Source: Myroides oncorhynchi
GTDB lineage: Bacteria > Bacteroidota > Bacteroidia > Flavobacteriales > Flavobacteriaceae
Length of the DNA: 64,000 bases
Direction of reading: 5' to 3'
Assembly (NCBI RefSeq): GCF_020905415.1
Contig: NZ_JAJJMP010000001.1
Location: 3,669,501-3,733,500 of the forward strand
The position numbers were made by a program, and so were the translations under genes. The notes beneath the pieces are model-generated. The model saw only the letters and a program-made list of their open reading frames with translations. It did not search any database and was not told where the DNA came from. Shown here piece by piece: positions 8,381-17,698 of the stretch; within the stretch, counting starts at the first letter, position 1; the number at the start of each line of letters is the position of its first letter.

Positions 8381-9250
8381 ATGAAGATTAAATCATCTGA
8401 ATTAATTCTAAACCCTGATGGTAGTATTTACCATCTAAACTTAAGACCTGAACATGTTGCTAAAGACATCATCTTCGTAGGGGATCAAAATCGTGTTGAC
8501 AGAATCACTAGACATTTCGATGCTATCGAATTCTCAACACAAAAAAGAGAGTTTAAAACAACTACAGGAACGTATAAAGGTAAACGTATATCTGTAATCT
8601 CTACAGGTATCGGACCTGACAACATTGATATCGCAGTGAATGAAATCGACGCTTTATTCAATATTGACTTAGAAACAAGAGAGATCAAAAAAGAACTTAC
8701 TTCTGTAAATATCGTAAGAATTGGTACTTCTGGTTCATTACAAGCAGATATTCCAGTAAATAGCTTCGTATTATCTCAATATGGACTAGGACTAGACAAC
8801 GTAATGCGTTCTTACCTTATCGATAATGTATCTGATGTAGCATTAGAAGATGCTTTCATTAAGCATACGAATTGGGATTTAAGAAAAGGACGTCCTTACT
8901 TTATGAAAAACAGTTCAGAACTAGAAGCTAAACTTGAAAGTGAACTAACATTCAAGGGTATCACAGGTACTGCAGGTGGATTCTACGGACCTCAAGGACG
9001 TGTACTTCGTCTAGGTATCCAAGATCCTGAATTAAACCATAAGATCGATAACTTTAGTTTCGGTGAATACCGTATCACTAACTTCGAGATGGAAACTTCT
9101 GCTATCTATGGTCTATGTAAATTACTAGGTCACCACGCTGTATCTCTTAACACAATTATCGCTAATAGAGCTAATGGTACCTTCTCTGAAGATCCTTATG
9201 CTGCTGTAGATAAGTTAATCATCTATACATTAGATAAACTTGCTAAATAG
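8381..9250 (+). CDS. Nucleoside phosphorylase (uridine phosphorylase-like)
   Basis: This 289-aa enzyme belongs to the PNP/UDP phosphorylase superfamily, which splits nucleosides with phosphate to free base and ribose-1-phosphate. Visible family elements are FVGDQNRVDRI for phosphate binding, VISTGIGPDNIDIAVNEI, the VRIGTSGSLQADIPVNSFVLS core, and the ribose-binding NFEMETSAIYGLCKLLGH with the conserved Met-Glu-Thr. The active site resembles uridine phosphorylase, but the base specificity is inferred. It is cotranscribed with the SUI1-type gene and is closed by a strong terminator. Confidence 0.86.
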   Translation: MKIKSSELILNPDGSIYHLNLRPEHVAKDIIFVGDQNRVDRITRHFDAIEFSTQKREFKTTTGTYKGKRISVISTGIGPDNIDIAVNEIDALFNIDLETREIKKELTSVNIVRIGTSGSLQADIPVNSFVLSQYGLGLDNVMRSYLIDNVSDVALEDAFIKHTNWDLRKGRPYFMKNSSELEAKLESELTFKGITGTAGGFYGPQGRVLRLGIQDPELNHKIDNFSFGEYRITNFEMETSAIYGLCKLLGHHAVSLNTIIANRANGTFSEDPYAAVDKLIIYTLDKLAK

Positions 9251-9270
9251 TAAGATTACTTATAACAAGA

Positions 9271-9299
9271 AAAGCTACCTATATCAGGTAGCTTTTTTT
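9271..9299 (+). terminator. Terminator after the nucleoside phosphorylase gene
   Basis: A 10-bp perfect stem (9271-9280 with 9286-9295), loop ATATC, then a T-run. Confidence 0.88.
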
Positions 9300-9321
9300 G
9301 TATCTATACATTGTGTATTTC

Positions 9322-10404
9322 TTAATTATGCTTCTTATAAAAAGCTTTCATTGACCCGTAATACATCTCAGGTGCCTCGAATGGAGTATTATGTGAAGCG
9401 TTTTTTAGATAAACCAATTCCTTATCTTTCTCAGAAACATTCTTAAGCCCTTTAAATATCGTTCTACCTTGATCCACTCCTATCGCATAGTCAAATTCTC
9501 CTTGGATAACCAGTACAGGAGTTTTAATCACAGCTAGATCCTCTACAATATTCAGATTATTATATGATTCTGTGTTCATAAATACCTCATTGATATATTC
9601 AAGTCTTACCATCGCCTTCTCGACAAGTTCTGGTGTGTATTTTACACTTTTGAAAAAGTCAGGATCTGCTAGTACCTTGTCCTTTTTTGCCTTATTTGCA
9701 GGATTAGCCCAGTACACATCAAAGCCCAACTCTTTAGGAAACTCGTATCTTACTAGATTCATATCTTTAAAGAAGTCTTTAAATCCTTTGCCTTCGATCT
9801 CGTTAAGTGAAGTCAGAATATCTTGATATATCTTCTTTTTAGCAGGATCAGTAGTCGTTTTAAGTAGGTCAGTTGCTAGTTTGCGTTCATGGTTAATCAA
9901 TGCAAAGTTTCGCTGTGGACTATCCGCAAACCCAGAGCTACTAATATATGAGTTAATCTTCTCTTGGTATTTGATTAGATATAAAAATCCATAAAGTCCA
10001 CCCCAAGATGTACCTAACAGATTGATTTTCTTATTTGGATATTTAGTTTTGACAAAATCGACTACATTGTCTAAATCTTGCACGAACTGATCTGTTGTTA
10101 ACATTGCCTTGTCTGTACACTCATCTGACTTCCCTCCTCCTCGTTGGTCAAAATACACCACCAAATAATCTTTCTCAAAGACATCTTTAAGGAATGCGTG
10201 ATCTACAGAGAATGCCCCTGGGCCACCGTGTAACGTTATAATAATCGGCTTATCTGCATTTCCTATTGCATTAGCATATAGATTAGACTTCTCCACAGGA
10301 ATAAAGAATTCTTCATCTATCTGAGCATTCTTTTTCTTCTGTGCTTGACTAAGACTTATCCCTACGAATAAAGACGTTATTAAGCATAATAGTAATGTTT
10401 TCAT
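9322..10404 (-). CDS. Secreted alpha/beta hydrolase, proline iminopeptidase-like
   Basis: The 360-aa protein carries a Sec signal peptide (about residues 1-21, ending near SLSQAQ) and an alpha/beta-hydrolase fold. The oxyanion segment HGGPGAF, the YFDQRGGGKS strand and the nucleophile elbow GTSWGG are typical of the prolyl/tricorn-type aminopeptidase group (peptidase S33). The acid is probably the Asp in GEFDYAIG and the base the His in KNASHNTPFEAP. It should act in the periplasm or outside the cell, possibly releasing N-terminal residues from peptides; relatives also include esterases. It is convergent with the nucleoside phosphorylase, and a 790-base non-coding region lies upstream. Confidence 0.85.
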   Translation of the reverse strand: MKTLLLCLITSLFVGISLSQAQKKKNAQIDEEFFIPVEKSNLYANAIGNADKPIIITLHGGPGAFSVDHAFLKDVFEKDYLVVYFDQRGGGKSDECTDKAMLTTDQFVQDLDNVVDFVKTKYPNKKINLLGTSWGGLYGFLYLIKYQEKINSYISSSGFADSPQRNFALINHERKLATDLLKTTTDPAKKKIYQDILTSLNEIEGKGFKDFFKDMNLVRYEFPKELGFDVYWANPANKAKKDKVLADPDFFKSVKYTPELVEKAMVRLEYINEVFMNTESYNNLNIVEDLAVIKTPVLVIQGEFDYAIGVDQGRTIFKGLKNVSEKDKELVYLKNASHNTPFEAPEMYYGSMKAFYKKHN

Positions 10405-11241
10405 TGCTTTGGCTTTTGATTTTTGGAATAAGACGACAGATTGACAATTTAGTTACAGTTAGTATAAAATATTTAATATTTGACAACTATCCCTTCTTTT
10501 ATCACACACATCCATCAACACTTCATTCTAATTATCTGCAAAAATAAGGACGCTTAAATTAACATTTTGGCTCAAGAGAAATAAAGTCCACTTATTACCG
10601 AAAAAAACCATTTTTAACCACTTTTTGTCAAAAAAGACCATTTTTTGCCATTTTTTAAAACACAAATAATTGATTTTCAATAATATAAAATACTAAAAAC
10701 ATCCTTTTGTTCGGAACGCGTTCGGAAAAGTTCAGTATTTGTTCGGACGAAGGGGTCGTTTTCCGAAGAACGACCAAATAGTGCTACAACCCTTCCCGAA
10801 CAAACCCATCATTTTACCACATTTACCCAAAACAAGTTAGAATATCGCGTACAATATCATTTTATTTCTCTACATTAAAGAACTTCACTACTACTCAAAA
10901 GTTCGCTAAGAATCATCTTCTATTCTGCGTATTCTCATAATAAGTATAAAGTTATTCTTGTTTCTGAAACGCAATATCTAGTAGTTTTCCTTCTTTATTT
11001 AAGGATTTGATAAGAAAAAAAAGCAAAAAAGTAGTTTGTTGATTTAAAACCTGCCAAAGAAAAGTCAGTTAATTTTTAGATAGGCACCACTTCTGTTTTT
11101 ATATCTTAATTTTATAAATATAACCACAATATATTAACAATAACAACTCACATTTTCGCATATTTACTTATATCCATTTATTTTATTTGATTGTTCCAAA
11201 TAAATATGGTTATTTTAAGGAGCTTAAAATTTTTATTTGAA
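10405..11241. other. Non-coding region between divergent genes
   Basis: About 840 bases without a convincing gene. It holds repeat copy A (10578-10807) and AT-rich sequence. On the minus strand CAAAAATA at 10539-10546 reads TATTTTTG, a possible -7 box for the alpha/beta hydrolase. I see no clear promoter for the CoA-transferase. Confidence 0.6.
10578..10807 (+). repeat. Dispersed intergenic repeat, copy A
   Basis: This copy aligns with copy B (29951-30160, opposite strand). Shared parts, in order, are GAAATAAA with a CCACTT-type run, several CCA(T/C)TTTTT stretches, an AT-rich spacer, three motifs TTCGGAA/TTCGGAA/TTCGGAC starting at 10710, 10721 and 10742 (steps of 11 and 21 bases), the inverted motif TTCCGAAGAAC at 10761, then TACAAC and CCCGAACAAACCC. 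The segment around 10755-10776 can also fold as a hairpin (GGTCGTT with AACGACC). It contains no reading frame. It lies between two divergent gene starts. Confidence 0.8.
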
Positions 11242-12747
11242 ATGACGAAAGAAGACTCGAAATTAGAGAGGATAAAATACGCACCGTTTAGAGAGCGTAT
11301 AGTTTCAGCTGAAGAAGCTGCTCTCTTAATACATGATCAAGCAGTAGTTGGGGCTAGTGGATTCACTAAAGCAGGAGACAGTAAGTCTGTATTACCTGCA
11401 TTTGCCTTGAGAGCTGCTAAAGAGAATGTGGCTATCACTTTAATTACAGGAGCATCTCTAGGACAGACTACCGATGCTGACCTTGCTACTAATAATGCTT
11501 TAATCCGCAGAATGCCTTTTCAGGCGGATTCAGTATTGAGAAAAACAATCAATAGTGGTCAAGTCAAATATATCGATCAACACTTAAGTGAAACGATCGA
11601 ACAACTTCAGGAAAAACACATTCCTCAAGTAGATATCGCTATTATCGAGGCGACTTATATTAACGAAGAAGGATTTATCATACCTACCACATCGATCGGT
11701 AACTCTGCATACTTCGCTAGTGTAGCACGTAAAATAATAATAGAAGTTAACACTGCTATTCCATTAGAAATAGAAGGTGTACACGATAACAGTGTACCTA
11801 AAAAACAACCTCGTAGAGAGATTATCCCTATCCATACTGTAAAAGACAGAGTAGGTGAAACATTTATTAGATTAAATCCAGATGACGTTATCGCGGTAGT
11901 GTATTCTAGTATAGAAGATACTCCTGCACAGCTACCTGAGCCAGACGAGAAGACATCTGCTATCTCTGGACACTTACTTAAATTCTTCGAAGAAGAGGTA
12001 AAAAAAGGAAAACTAACACACTCATTACTTCCTCTACAGGCAGGTATTGGTAAAGTAGCTAATGCTGTACTTACAGGGTTTATCGACGGACCGTTCCACG
12101 ATCTAACGATGTACTCAGAAGTACTTCAAGACAGTACATTTGACCTTATTGATTCAGGTAAAATGACATTCGCTTCTGGTTCTTCTATTACAGTGACAGA
12201 AGATTGTTATGCTAAGATCATCAATAACTTCAGTCAATATAAAGACAAATTAGTATTGCGTCCACAGAATATCAGTAACGCACCTGAGGTAATCCGTAGA
12301 TTAGGAATTATCGCTATCAATACAGCTATCGAATTTGACATCTATGGTAACGTAAACTCTACGCATATCGGGGGAAGTAAAATGATGAACGGTATCGGTG
12401 GATCAGGAGACTTCGCTCGTAATGCTTACTTAAGTGTATTCGTAACGCAGGCAGCTTCCAAAGAAAACAACATTTCTCACGTACTACCGATGGTATCTCA
12501 CGTAGATCATACAGAGCACGATGTAGATATCTTAGTGACTGATCAAGGACTAGCTGACTTAAGAGGGTTATCTCCTAGAGAGCGTGCTGAAGTGATCATA
12601 GAGAACTGTGTACACCCTGAATATAAAGCAGAATTAAGAGACTATTACGAAAGAGCTAAAGAGAGACAAGGACATACTCCTCATCTTTTAGAAGAAGCTT
12701 TCAAGTTCCATATTCGCTTCCAAGAGAAAGGTTCAATGAAACCATAA
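11242..12747 (+). CDS. Acetyl-CoA hydrolase / succinate:acetate CoA-transferase family
   Basis: This protein belongs to the class I CoA-transferase group that includes AarC and Cat1, which move CoA between acetate and succinate through a glutamyl-CoA intermediate. The probable catalytic glutamate lies in TMYSEVLQDSTFDLI, and the glycine-rich GIGGSGDFARNAYLSVF segment binds CoA. The length of 501 aa is normal. I chose the ATG at 11242 (MTKEDSKLERIKY) over one at 11191, whose extra residues do not look like family sequence. It is a single-gene unit with a terminator. The direction (acetate use, energy saving or thioester recycling) cannot be told. A second, shorter CoA-transferase lies at 42853-44118. 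Confidence 0.86.
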   Translation: MTKEDSKLERIKYAPFRERIVSAEEAALLIHDQAVVGASGFTKAGDSKSVLPAFALRAAKENVAITLITGASLGQTTDADLATNNALIRRMPFQADSVLRKTINSGQVKYIDQHLSETIEQLQEKHIPQVDIAIIEATYINEEGFIIPTTSIGNSAYFASVARKIIIEVNTAIPLEIEGVHDNSVPKKQPRREIIPIHTVKDRVGETFIRLNPDDVIAVVYSSIEDTPAQLPEPDEKTSAISGHLLKFFEEEVKKGKLTHSLLPLQAGIGKVANAVLTGFIDGPFHDLTMYSEVLQDSTFDLIDSGKMTFASGSSITVTEDCYAKIINNFSQYKDKLVLRPQNISNAPEVIRRLGIIAINTAIEFDIYGNVNSTHIGGSKMMNGIGGSGDFARNAYLSVFVTQAASKENNISHVLPMVSHVDHTEHDVDILVTDQGLADLRGLSPRERAEVIIENCVHPEYKAELRDYYERAKERQGHTPHLLEEAFKFHIRFQEKGSMKP

Positions 12748-12755
12748 TATAACTG

Positions 12756-12791
12756 AAAAACTCTACTCTTTTTGATGTAGAGTTTTTTTTT
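12756..12791 (+). terminator. Terminator after the CoA-transferase gene
   Basis: An 11-bp perfect stem (12756-12766 with 12777-12787), a 10-base loop and a T-run. Confidence 0.85.
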
Positions 12792-12865
12792 GCTTTACTC
12801 TTATTTTAATGTATAATTCAAGCCTCATTTTATTATCTTAGCATAAAAATGTAGCAAGATTTAAA

Positions 12866-13711
12866 ATGGCAAACGTAAATATAATAGGGGTACCAGAGCA
12901 CTTTAACTTTCCATGGCAGCTATGCATCGAAAATGGTGAATTTGAAGAAATTGGCATTGATTTACAATGGACTGATATTCCAGAAGGAACCGGTAAGATG
13001 TGTCAAATGCTAAGAGATAAAGAAACTGACTTAGCTGTAATTCTAACAGAAGGAATCATAAAAGACATCTCTGAAGGCAATCCATCTACTATTATACAAG
13101 AATACGTAGCCTCTCCTCTACAATGGGGAATCCACGTAGCACATCATTCTCCATTCACTAAAGTAGAAGATCTAGAGGGTAAGCGTATTGCGATTAGCAG
13201 ATATGGTTCGGGATCTCATCTGATGGCTATCGTACATGCTCAGAAGATGAATTGGGATATCACTAAACTAGAGTTCGTGATCGTCAATACACTTGATAAT
13301 GCTGTAAATTCGCTTACTGAGGGAGAAGCAGACTACTTTATGTGGGAACACTTTATGACTAAACCTATCGTAGATAAAGGTGTATTTAGAAGATTAGGGG
13401 ACTGCCCTACTCCATGGCCATCATTTGTGATAGTAGCGAATAATGAATTCTTAGCAAAGAATAAAGGGTTAATAACAAGCTTATTAGAGTGTATCAATAC
13501 AACTACAGAGGAGTTCAAAATGATTCCTTCTATAGATCGTACTTTAGCCACTAAGTTTGACATCGAGATAGAAGACATCAGAGAATGGATGGGAATGACA
13601 CAATGGTCTCAAAGACCACTATCAGAAAGACACTTTACTAAAGTACAAAAACAATTAATAGATTTAAGTATCATCTCGAATACTATTAGTTACCATGACA
13701 TCGTTTTATAA
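12866..13711 (+). CDS. Cytosolic solute-binding-like protein (NMT1/SsuA fold)
   Basis: The 281-aa sequence reads as a two-lobed periplasmic-binding-protein fold of the NMT1/THI5 type: an N-terminal beta strand with VPEHFNFPWQLCIENGEF, the hinge segments DLAVILTEGIIKDI and KVEDLEGKRIAISRYGSGSHLMA, and a C-terminal helical lobe. Unlike transport binding proteins it has no signal peptide or lipobox, so it should stay in the cytoplasm. No ABC permease or ATPase gene is nearby. It could be a ligand sensor or an enzyme of the THI5-like type. It is followed after 23 bases by the transglutaminase-like gene. Confidence 0.7.
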   Translation: MANVNIIGVPEHFNFPWQLCIENGEFEEIGIDLQWTDIPEGTGKMCQMLRDKETDLAVILTEGIIKDISEGNPSTIIQEYVASPLQWGIHVAHHSPFTKVEDLEGKRIAISRYGSGSHLMAIVHAQKMNWDITKLEFVIVNTLDNAVNSLTEGEADYFMWEHFMTKPIVDKGVFRRLGDCPTPWPSFVIVANNEFLAKNKGLITSLLECINTTTEEFKMIPSIDRTLATKFDIEIEDIREWMGMTQWSQRPLSERHFTKVQKQLIDLSIISNTISYHDIVL

Positions 13712-13734
13712 TATAGTTTTGAGTATAAACTAAG

Positions 13735-14679
13735 ATGAATAGCACTCCCGAATTAGCTAAAAAACCTTCTGAAAAAAAATGGCTTAAGTATCTAAGAGTC
13801 CCAAAACCATGGGATAATATCATCATACTTATTCTCAACATACTTGTTACCATTCCGATATTCATCATCGTTCACCAAAACATAGATGATCCGAACTGGC
13901 CATATCAATTAGATCGTGTCATTTTATTTTTATCAATTATAGGTGTTTTACAGTTTCTATTACAGAAAATGAAACTTATTTTGAATATTTTGTTGGCAGT
14001 CTATCTAATTGTCTTAGTTGTTGGTTCATTATTTGGAGGATATGGTTATCATGCAGTTTTTGATGATTATAAAGTTATGATTTATGCTATGGCAGAAGAT
14101 CCTAAACCACAGGATTTAATCATATCTAAATTATTGCCTTTTCCCAATAAAAACAAAATTATACCTGCTATAGAGTATGACAAGCCACTAGTAAGAAACT
14201 ATGCGCTAGCTACTACACGCAAGCATTTTACCAATATACCTAATGCACATCAGTACAGACAAATCATACAGTCTCTAGCCATCTTCAAAGAAGTACGTAC
14301 AAAGTGGAATTATGTCAATGATCCCAAGGGTAGAGAATACATTGCTACAGCATCAGAATCACTTCAGCATTTCTCTGGAGATTGCGATGACTACTCTGTT
14401 TTAATGGCAGGGTTAGTAAGAGCTATAGGCGCCACTCCTAGATTAATACACACAAAAGAACACATGTATCCAGAGCTACTTATTCCTAATAAAGGAGACT
14501 TAGACCAAGTAATTTATTTAATTAAAGAAGTTCTTTTTAAAGAAGAAAGCAAAGGAAAAGAGATACATTATCATATAGACGAACGTGGACAGATATGGTT
14601 AAATCTAGACTATACAGCCCGATACCCTGGAGGCCCGTTTATGTCAGAAGAAATATTAGGCCAACTTACATTTAATTAA
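13735..14679 (+). CDS. Membrane-anchored transglutaminase-like protein
   Basis: The 314-aa protein has two or three N-terminal membrane segments (about residues 27-47, 58-78 and 82-105) followed by an extracytoplasmic transglutaminase-like domain. The catalytic Cys lies in FSGDCDDYSVLMAGL, the His in KEHMYPELL, and the Asp probably in WLNLDYTARYPGGPF. This CDDYSVL motif is common in bacterial transglutaminase-core proteins, some of which are proteases. It lies 23 bases after the binding-protein-like gene and 4 bases before DUF423, so the three probably form an operon. The function is unknown. Confidence 0.75.
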   Translation: MNSTPELAKKPSEKKWLKYLRVPKPWDNIIILILNILVTIPIFIIVHQNIDDPNWPYQLDRVILFLSIIGVLQFLLQKMKLILNILLAVYLIVLVVGSLFGGYGYHAVFDDYKVMIYAMAEDPKPQDLIISKLLPFPNKNKIIPAIEYDKPLVRNYALATTRKHFTNIPNAHQYRQIIQSLAIFKEVRTKWNYVNDPKGREYIATASESLQHFSGDCDDYSVLMAGLVRAIGATPRLIHTKEHMYPELLIPNKGDLDQVIYLIKEVLFKEESKGKEIHYHIDERGQIWLNLDYTARYPGGPFMSEEILGQLTFN

Positions 14680-14683
14680 CAAT

Positions 14684-15067
14684 ATGGAAATAGTAAATAC
14701 TACAGCGCTAATCGCAGGAACTATCTACGGTTCTCTTGCTATTATATTTGGAGCATTCGGTGCTCACGCTTTAAAAAAACACATGACTAATGAACGATTA
14801 GAAAGCTTCGAAGTAGGAGTAAAATATCAGATGTATCATGCCATCGTTCTTCTTGTGTTAGGAATCATGCCAGCTGAACTACATCTTAAAAATGCGATTA
14901 ATATCATCATCATAGGTGTATTCTTATTCTCATTTAGTATCTATGGATTAGTCCTAAGTGCAACATTTAAGAAGAAAATTAAAATATTTGGACCGATAAC
15001 ACCACTTGGCGGACTATGTATGGTCATAGGATGGGTAATACTTTTAATCCAATTCATTAAATTATAA
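14684..15067 (+). CDS. DUF423 small membrane protein
   Basis: The 127-aa protein has four hydrophobic segments and the DUF423 signature: the N-terminal GTIYGSLAIIFGAFGAHALKKH, YQMYHAIVLLVLGI in the second segment, and PITPLGGLCMVIGWVILL at the C-terminus. Length and layout match the family (YgdD of E. coli). Its biochemical role is unknown. It starts 4 bases after the transglutaminase-like gene, the last gene of that operon. Confidence 0.88.
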   Translation: MEIVNTTALIAGTIYGSLAIIFGAFGAHALKKHMTNERLESFEVGVKYQMYHAIVLLVLGIMPAELHLKNAINIIIIGVFLFSFSIYGLVLSATFKKKIKIFGPITPLGGLCMVIGWVILLIQFIKL

Positions 15068-15141
15068 CCTTATACGCGTTCTATAAACTTACTATACTCT
15101 AGCATTTTTCACAGAATTTTAATTTTATATCCTTTTTTAAG

Positions 15142-15149
15142 TATATTTG
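15142..15149 (+). promoter_or_regulatory. -7 box TATATTTG upstream of the first TlpA-like gene
   Basis: A perfect TANNTTTG match, 52 bases before the ATG at 15202. No TTG at the -33 spacing. Confidence 0.5.
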
Positions 15150-15201
15150 TTTTAATAGTTCAAAAACTATTGTATTATAAAACCTTAAATAAAAACTATA
15201 A

Positions 15202-16323
15202 ATGAAAAAATTCTTAACAGTACTTGGAGCAGTAGCATTACTAGCTTCATGTAACAAAGAAGCTACTGGCTACACTATCACAGGGGAAACTAAAGGTCTA
15301 GAAGATGGTGTTAAAGTATATATTGAAAAAATAGATCTTGCAACAGGCAACCCTATTGCTGTTGACTCAACAGAAGTAAAAAACAACACGTTCTCATTCA
15401 AAGGAGTAGCAGATCAATTAGATCAAAATTTCTTAACCTTTGCAAAACAAGAAGGACGAGTTCCTTTTGTCTTAGAAAATGGAAATATTGTTGTTCAATA
15501 TGATGTAGCTCACCTTGAAAATAGTTCTGTTTCGGGAACTAAAAACAATGACGAATACATGACTTTTAACAATAAAGTAAGTGAGTTAGAAAAAGCTATC
15601 TTCCAATATCAAAGTGATAACCAAGATGCATTCAAAGCTGCAAGTGAAAGTAAAGATCAAGTTAAGAAAGATGCTATCATGGCTGGCTATATGGCATTAG
15701 CTGAAAAGTATGGTGACTATGTAGATAATTATGTAGATGAAAATCCTAGTAGTTTTACAACACTTACTTATGTAGCTGCTAATACAAATCAGTACATTAA
15801 AGAAGAATTACAAGAAAAATATAACAAACTAGACGAGACTTTAAAACAATCTACTGTTGCCAAAGCTTTTAAAACTACAATAGATGCTATTCCTGATGCT
15901 AAAGTAAAAATCGGAGATAAAGCACCTGATTTTTCTGCTAAATCACCAGAAGGAAAAGAAATCTCTTTAAAAGAAAGCTTAGGAAAACTTACTATTATAG
16001 ATTTTTGGGCATCATGGTGTGGTCCATGTCGTCAAGAGAATCCTAATGTAGTAGCATTATATGCAGAATACCATGATAAAGGTTTAAATATCATTGGTGT
16101 CTCTTTAGATAAAAATAAAGATAAGTGGGTAGAGGCTATCGCTGTTGATAAATTAACATGGAATCACATTTCTAACTTACAAGGATGGGAAGAGCCTATC
16201 GCTCAAAGTTATGAAGTACGTGCAATTCCTGCGACTTATCTTTTAGATGAAAATGGCGTTGTTATCGCTAAAAACTTAAGAGGTAAAAAACTTAAAGCTA
16301 AAGTAGCAGAACTATTAAAATAA
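15202..16323 (+). CDS. TlpA-like thioredoxin-fold lipoprotein with DUF4369
   Basis: The 373-aa protein begins with a lipoprotein signal (MKKFLTVLGAVALLASCNK, lipobox LLASC, lipidated Cys17). A DUF4369-type beta domain follows (about residues 20-120), then a helical linker, then a TlpA/thioredoxin domain from about residue 235 with the redox motif WASWCGPC and the cis-Pro segment AIPATYLLD. It should face the periplasm as a thiol-disulfide oxidoreductase; partners are unknown. The next gene is a diverged tandem copy, separated by a terminator. Confidence 0.88.
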   Translation: MKKFLTVLGAVALLASCNKEATGYTITGETKGLEDGVKVYIEKIDLATGNPIAVDSTEVKNNTFSFKGVADQLDQNFLTFAKQEGRVPFVLENGNIVVQYDVAHLENSSVSGTKNNDEYMTFNNKVSELEKAIFQYQSDNQDAFKAASESKDQVKKDAIMAGYMALAEKYGDYVDNYVDENPSSFTTLTYVAANTNQYIKEELQEKYNKLDETLKQSTVAKAFKTTIDAIPDAKVKIGDKAPDFSAKSPEGKEISLKESLGKLTIIDFWASWCGPCRQENPNVVALYAEYHDKGLNIIGVSLDKNKDKWVEAIAVDKLTWNHISNLQGWEEPIAQSYEVRAIPATYLLDENGVVIAKNLRGKKLKAKVAELLK

Positions 16324-16341
16324 TTAGATTATCAAAATTTT

Positions 16342-16377
16342 AAAAAGGGTTATAGAAGGTTCTATAACCCTTTTTTT
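16342..16377 (+). terminator. Terminator between the two TlpA-like genes
   Basis: A 14-bp perfect stem (16342-16355 with 16362-16375), a 6-base loop and a T-run. Confidence 0.88.
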
Positions 16378-16458
16378 ATGCTCTATATTTATTCGATACA
16401 AGCTAAATATTATTTTATTATATTTAGCTCTGTACAAATTCAACAAAAAGAACTTATA

Positions 16459-17577
16459 ATGAAAACAATACCTTTACTGATAACAGCCTTAATGTTAATA
16501 AGTTTCACTCCTAAAGACAAAGGTTATTTATTAAAAGGAAGTACTAAAAATGTTCCACAAGGTGAAATGATCTATCTAAAAGTATTGGATCCTAATACTA
16601 ATTCTTTTAACACAATAGACTCGACCCGTCTTAAAAACAATATATTTGAGTTTAAAGGTAATACTGAATACCCTACTTATGCTCTACTACAACTTTCTAA
16701 AGATGTAACAGAAATCGTAGTACTAGAAGATGGAGAAATAAACTTTAAGTACGACCTAAACGACGACCTTGGAACTTCAGCTACAGGTACGAAGAATAAT
16801 AATCAATTAAATGCTTTTCACAATAGTATAAAAAAAGTACAAAAAGATGCCAATCATTATAGAGATATTAATCAAGATATCCTTACAAAAGCAATAACTG
16901 ATAACGATAAAGAAATTCTAGAAAAACTATCACAAGAATTCAAAGTCTATGTTGGTCAAATCAATGATATTATCACAAACCAGCTAAAAGATTACAGCGA
17001 TACTTATACATCTGCAGTAATCCTTCATCAGAGATTAGATAATCAAAACATAGAGCCTAAGGAAGCAAGAATATATTACAATCGCTATAAAGAGGATATA
17101 AAAAAATCTAATATCGGATTAGGAATTAAAAAATTAATTGATAATTCTAGTTCCCAAACCCTAATTCAAGTAGGAGATAAAGCTATTGATATTAGAGGAA
17201 ATAGTCCTGAAGGAAAAGAAATTTCTCTTTACAATAGTTTAGGCACGATAACTCTACTTCATTTTTGGGCTCCCTGGTGTCCTTCTTGCCATGAAACACT
17301 ACCTGTAATAAAAGAGCTCAATAAACAATATCAAGATAGAGGTTTAAATATTTTTAGTGTTGCATTAGAAGAGAATACACAAGAATGGATAGATACAATT
17401 AAAAAAGAAGAACTAAATTGGTTTCATATAGCTAATCTATATGAAGTACAATTACAATACGGGGTAAAAAACATACCTACTGTTTTCATACTTGATAAAA
17501 ATGGTGTAGTTATAGATGTCAATCATCTAGAAAACAACCTTAAACAAATCATAGAACAGGAATTAGACAGAGAATAA
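16459..17577 (+). CDS. Second TlpA-like thioredoxin-fold protein (paralogue without lipobox)
   Basis: The protein is a tandem paralogue of 15202-16323. It has the same DUF4369-like beginning (GYLLKGSTKNVPQGEMIYLK), the helical middle and a TlpA domain with the redox motif WAPWCPSCHE and the NIPTVFILD strand. I chose the ATG at 16459 (372 aa), which puts the signal sequence MKTIPLLITALMLISFTPK at the N-terminus; an ATG at 16378 would add an unusual hydrophobic leader that runs through the previous terminator. It has no lipobox cysteine, so unlike its neighbour it should be periplasmic or signal-anchored. The CPSC active site suggests different redox properties. Confidence 0.84.
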   Translation: MKTIPLLITALMLISFTPKDKGYLLKGSTKNVPQGEMIYLKVLDPNTNSFNTIDSTRLKNNIFEFKGNTEYPTYALLQLSKDVTEIVVLEDGEINFKYDLNDDLGTSATGTKNNNQLNAFHNSIKKVQKDANHYRDINQDILTKAITDNDKEILEKLSQEFKVYVGQINDIITNQLKDYSDTYTSAVILHQRLDNQNIEPKEARIYYNRYKEDIKKSNIGLGIKKLIDNSSSQTLIQVGDKAIDIRGNSPEGKEISLYNSLGTITLLHFWAPWCPSCHETLPVIKELNKQYQDRGLNIFSVALEENTQEWIDTIKKEELNWFHIANLYEVQLQYGVKNIPTVFILDKNGVVIDVNHLENNLKQIIEQELDRE

Positions 17578-17698
17578 TTCTGCAATTATTCCTAATTAAA
17601 ACAAATTATTGAACTGCTTTTACTATCTATATGTCAACAAAAAATAATTTTTATAACAAAAGATGTAACAAAAAACACTCACTGACTACTTATAGAAT

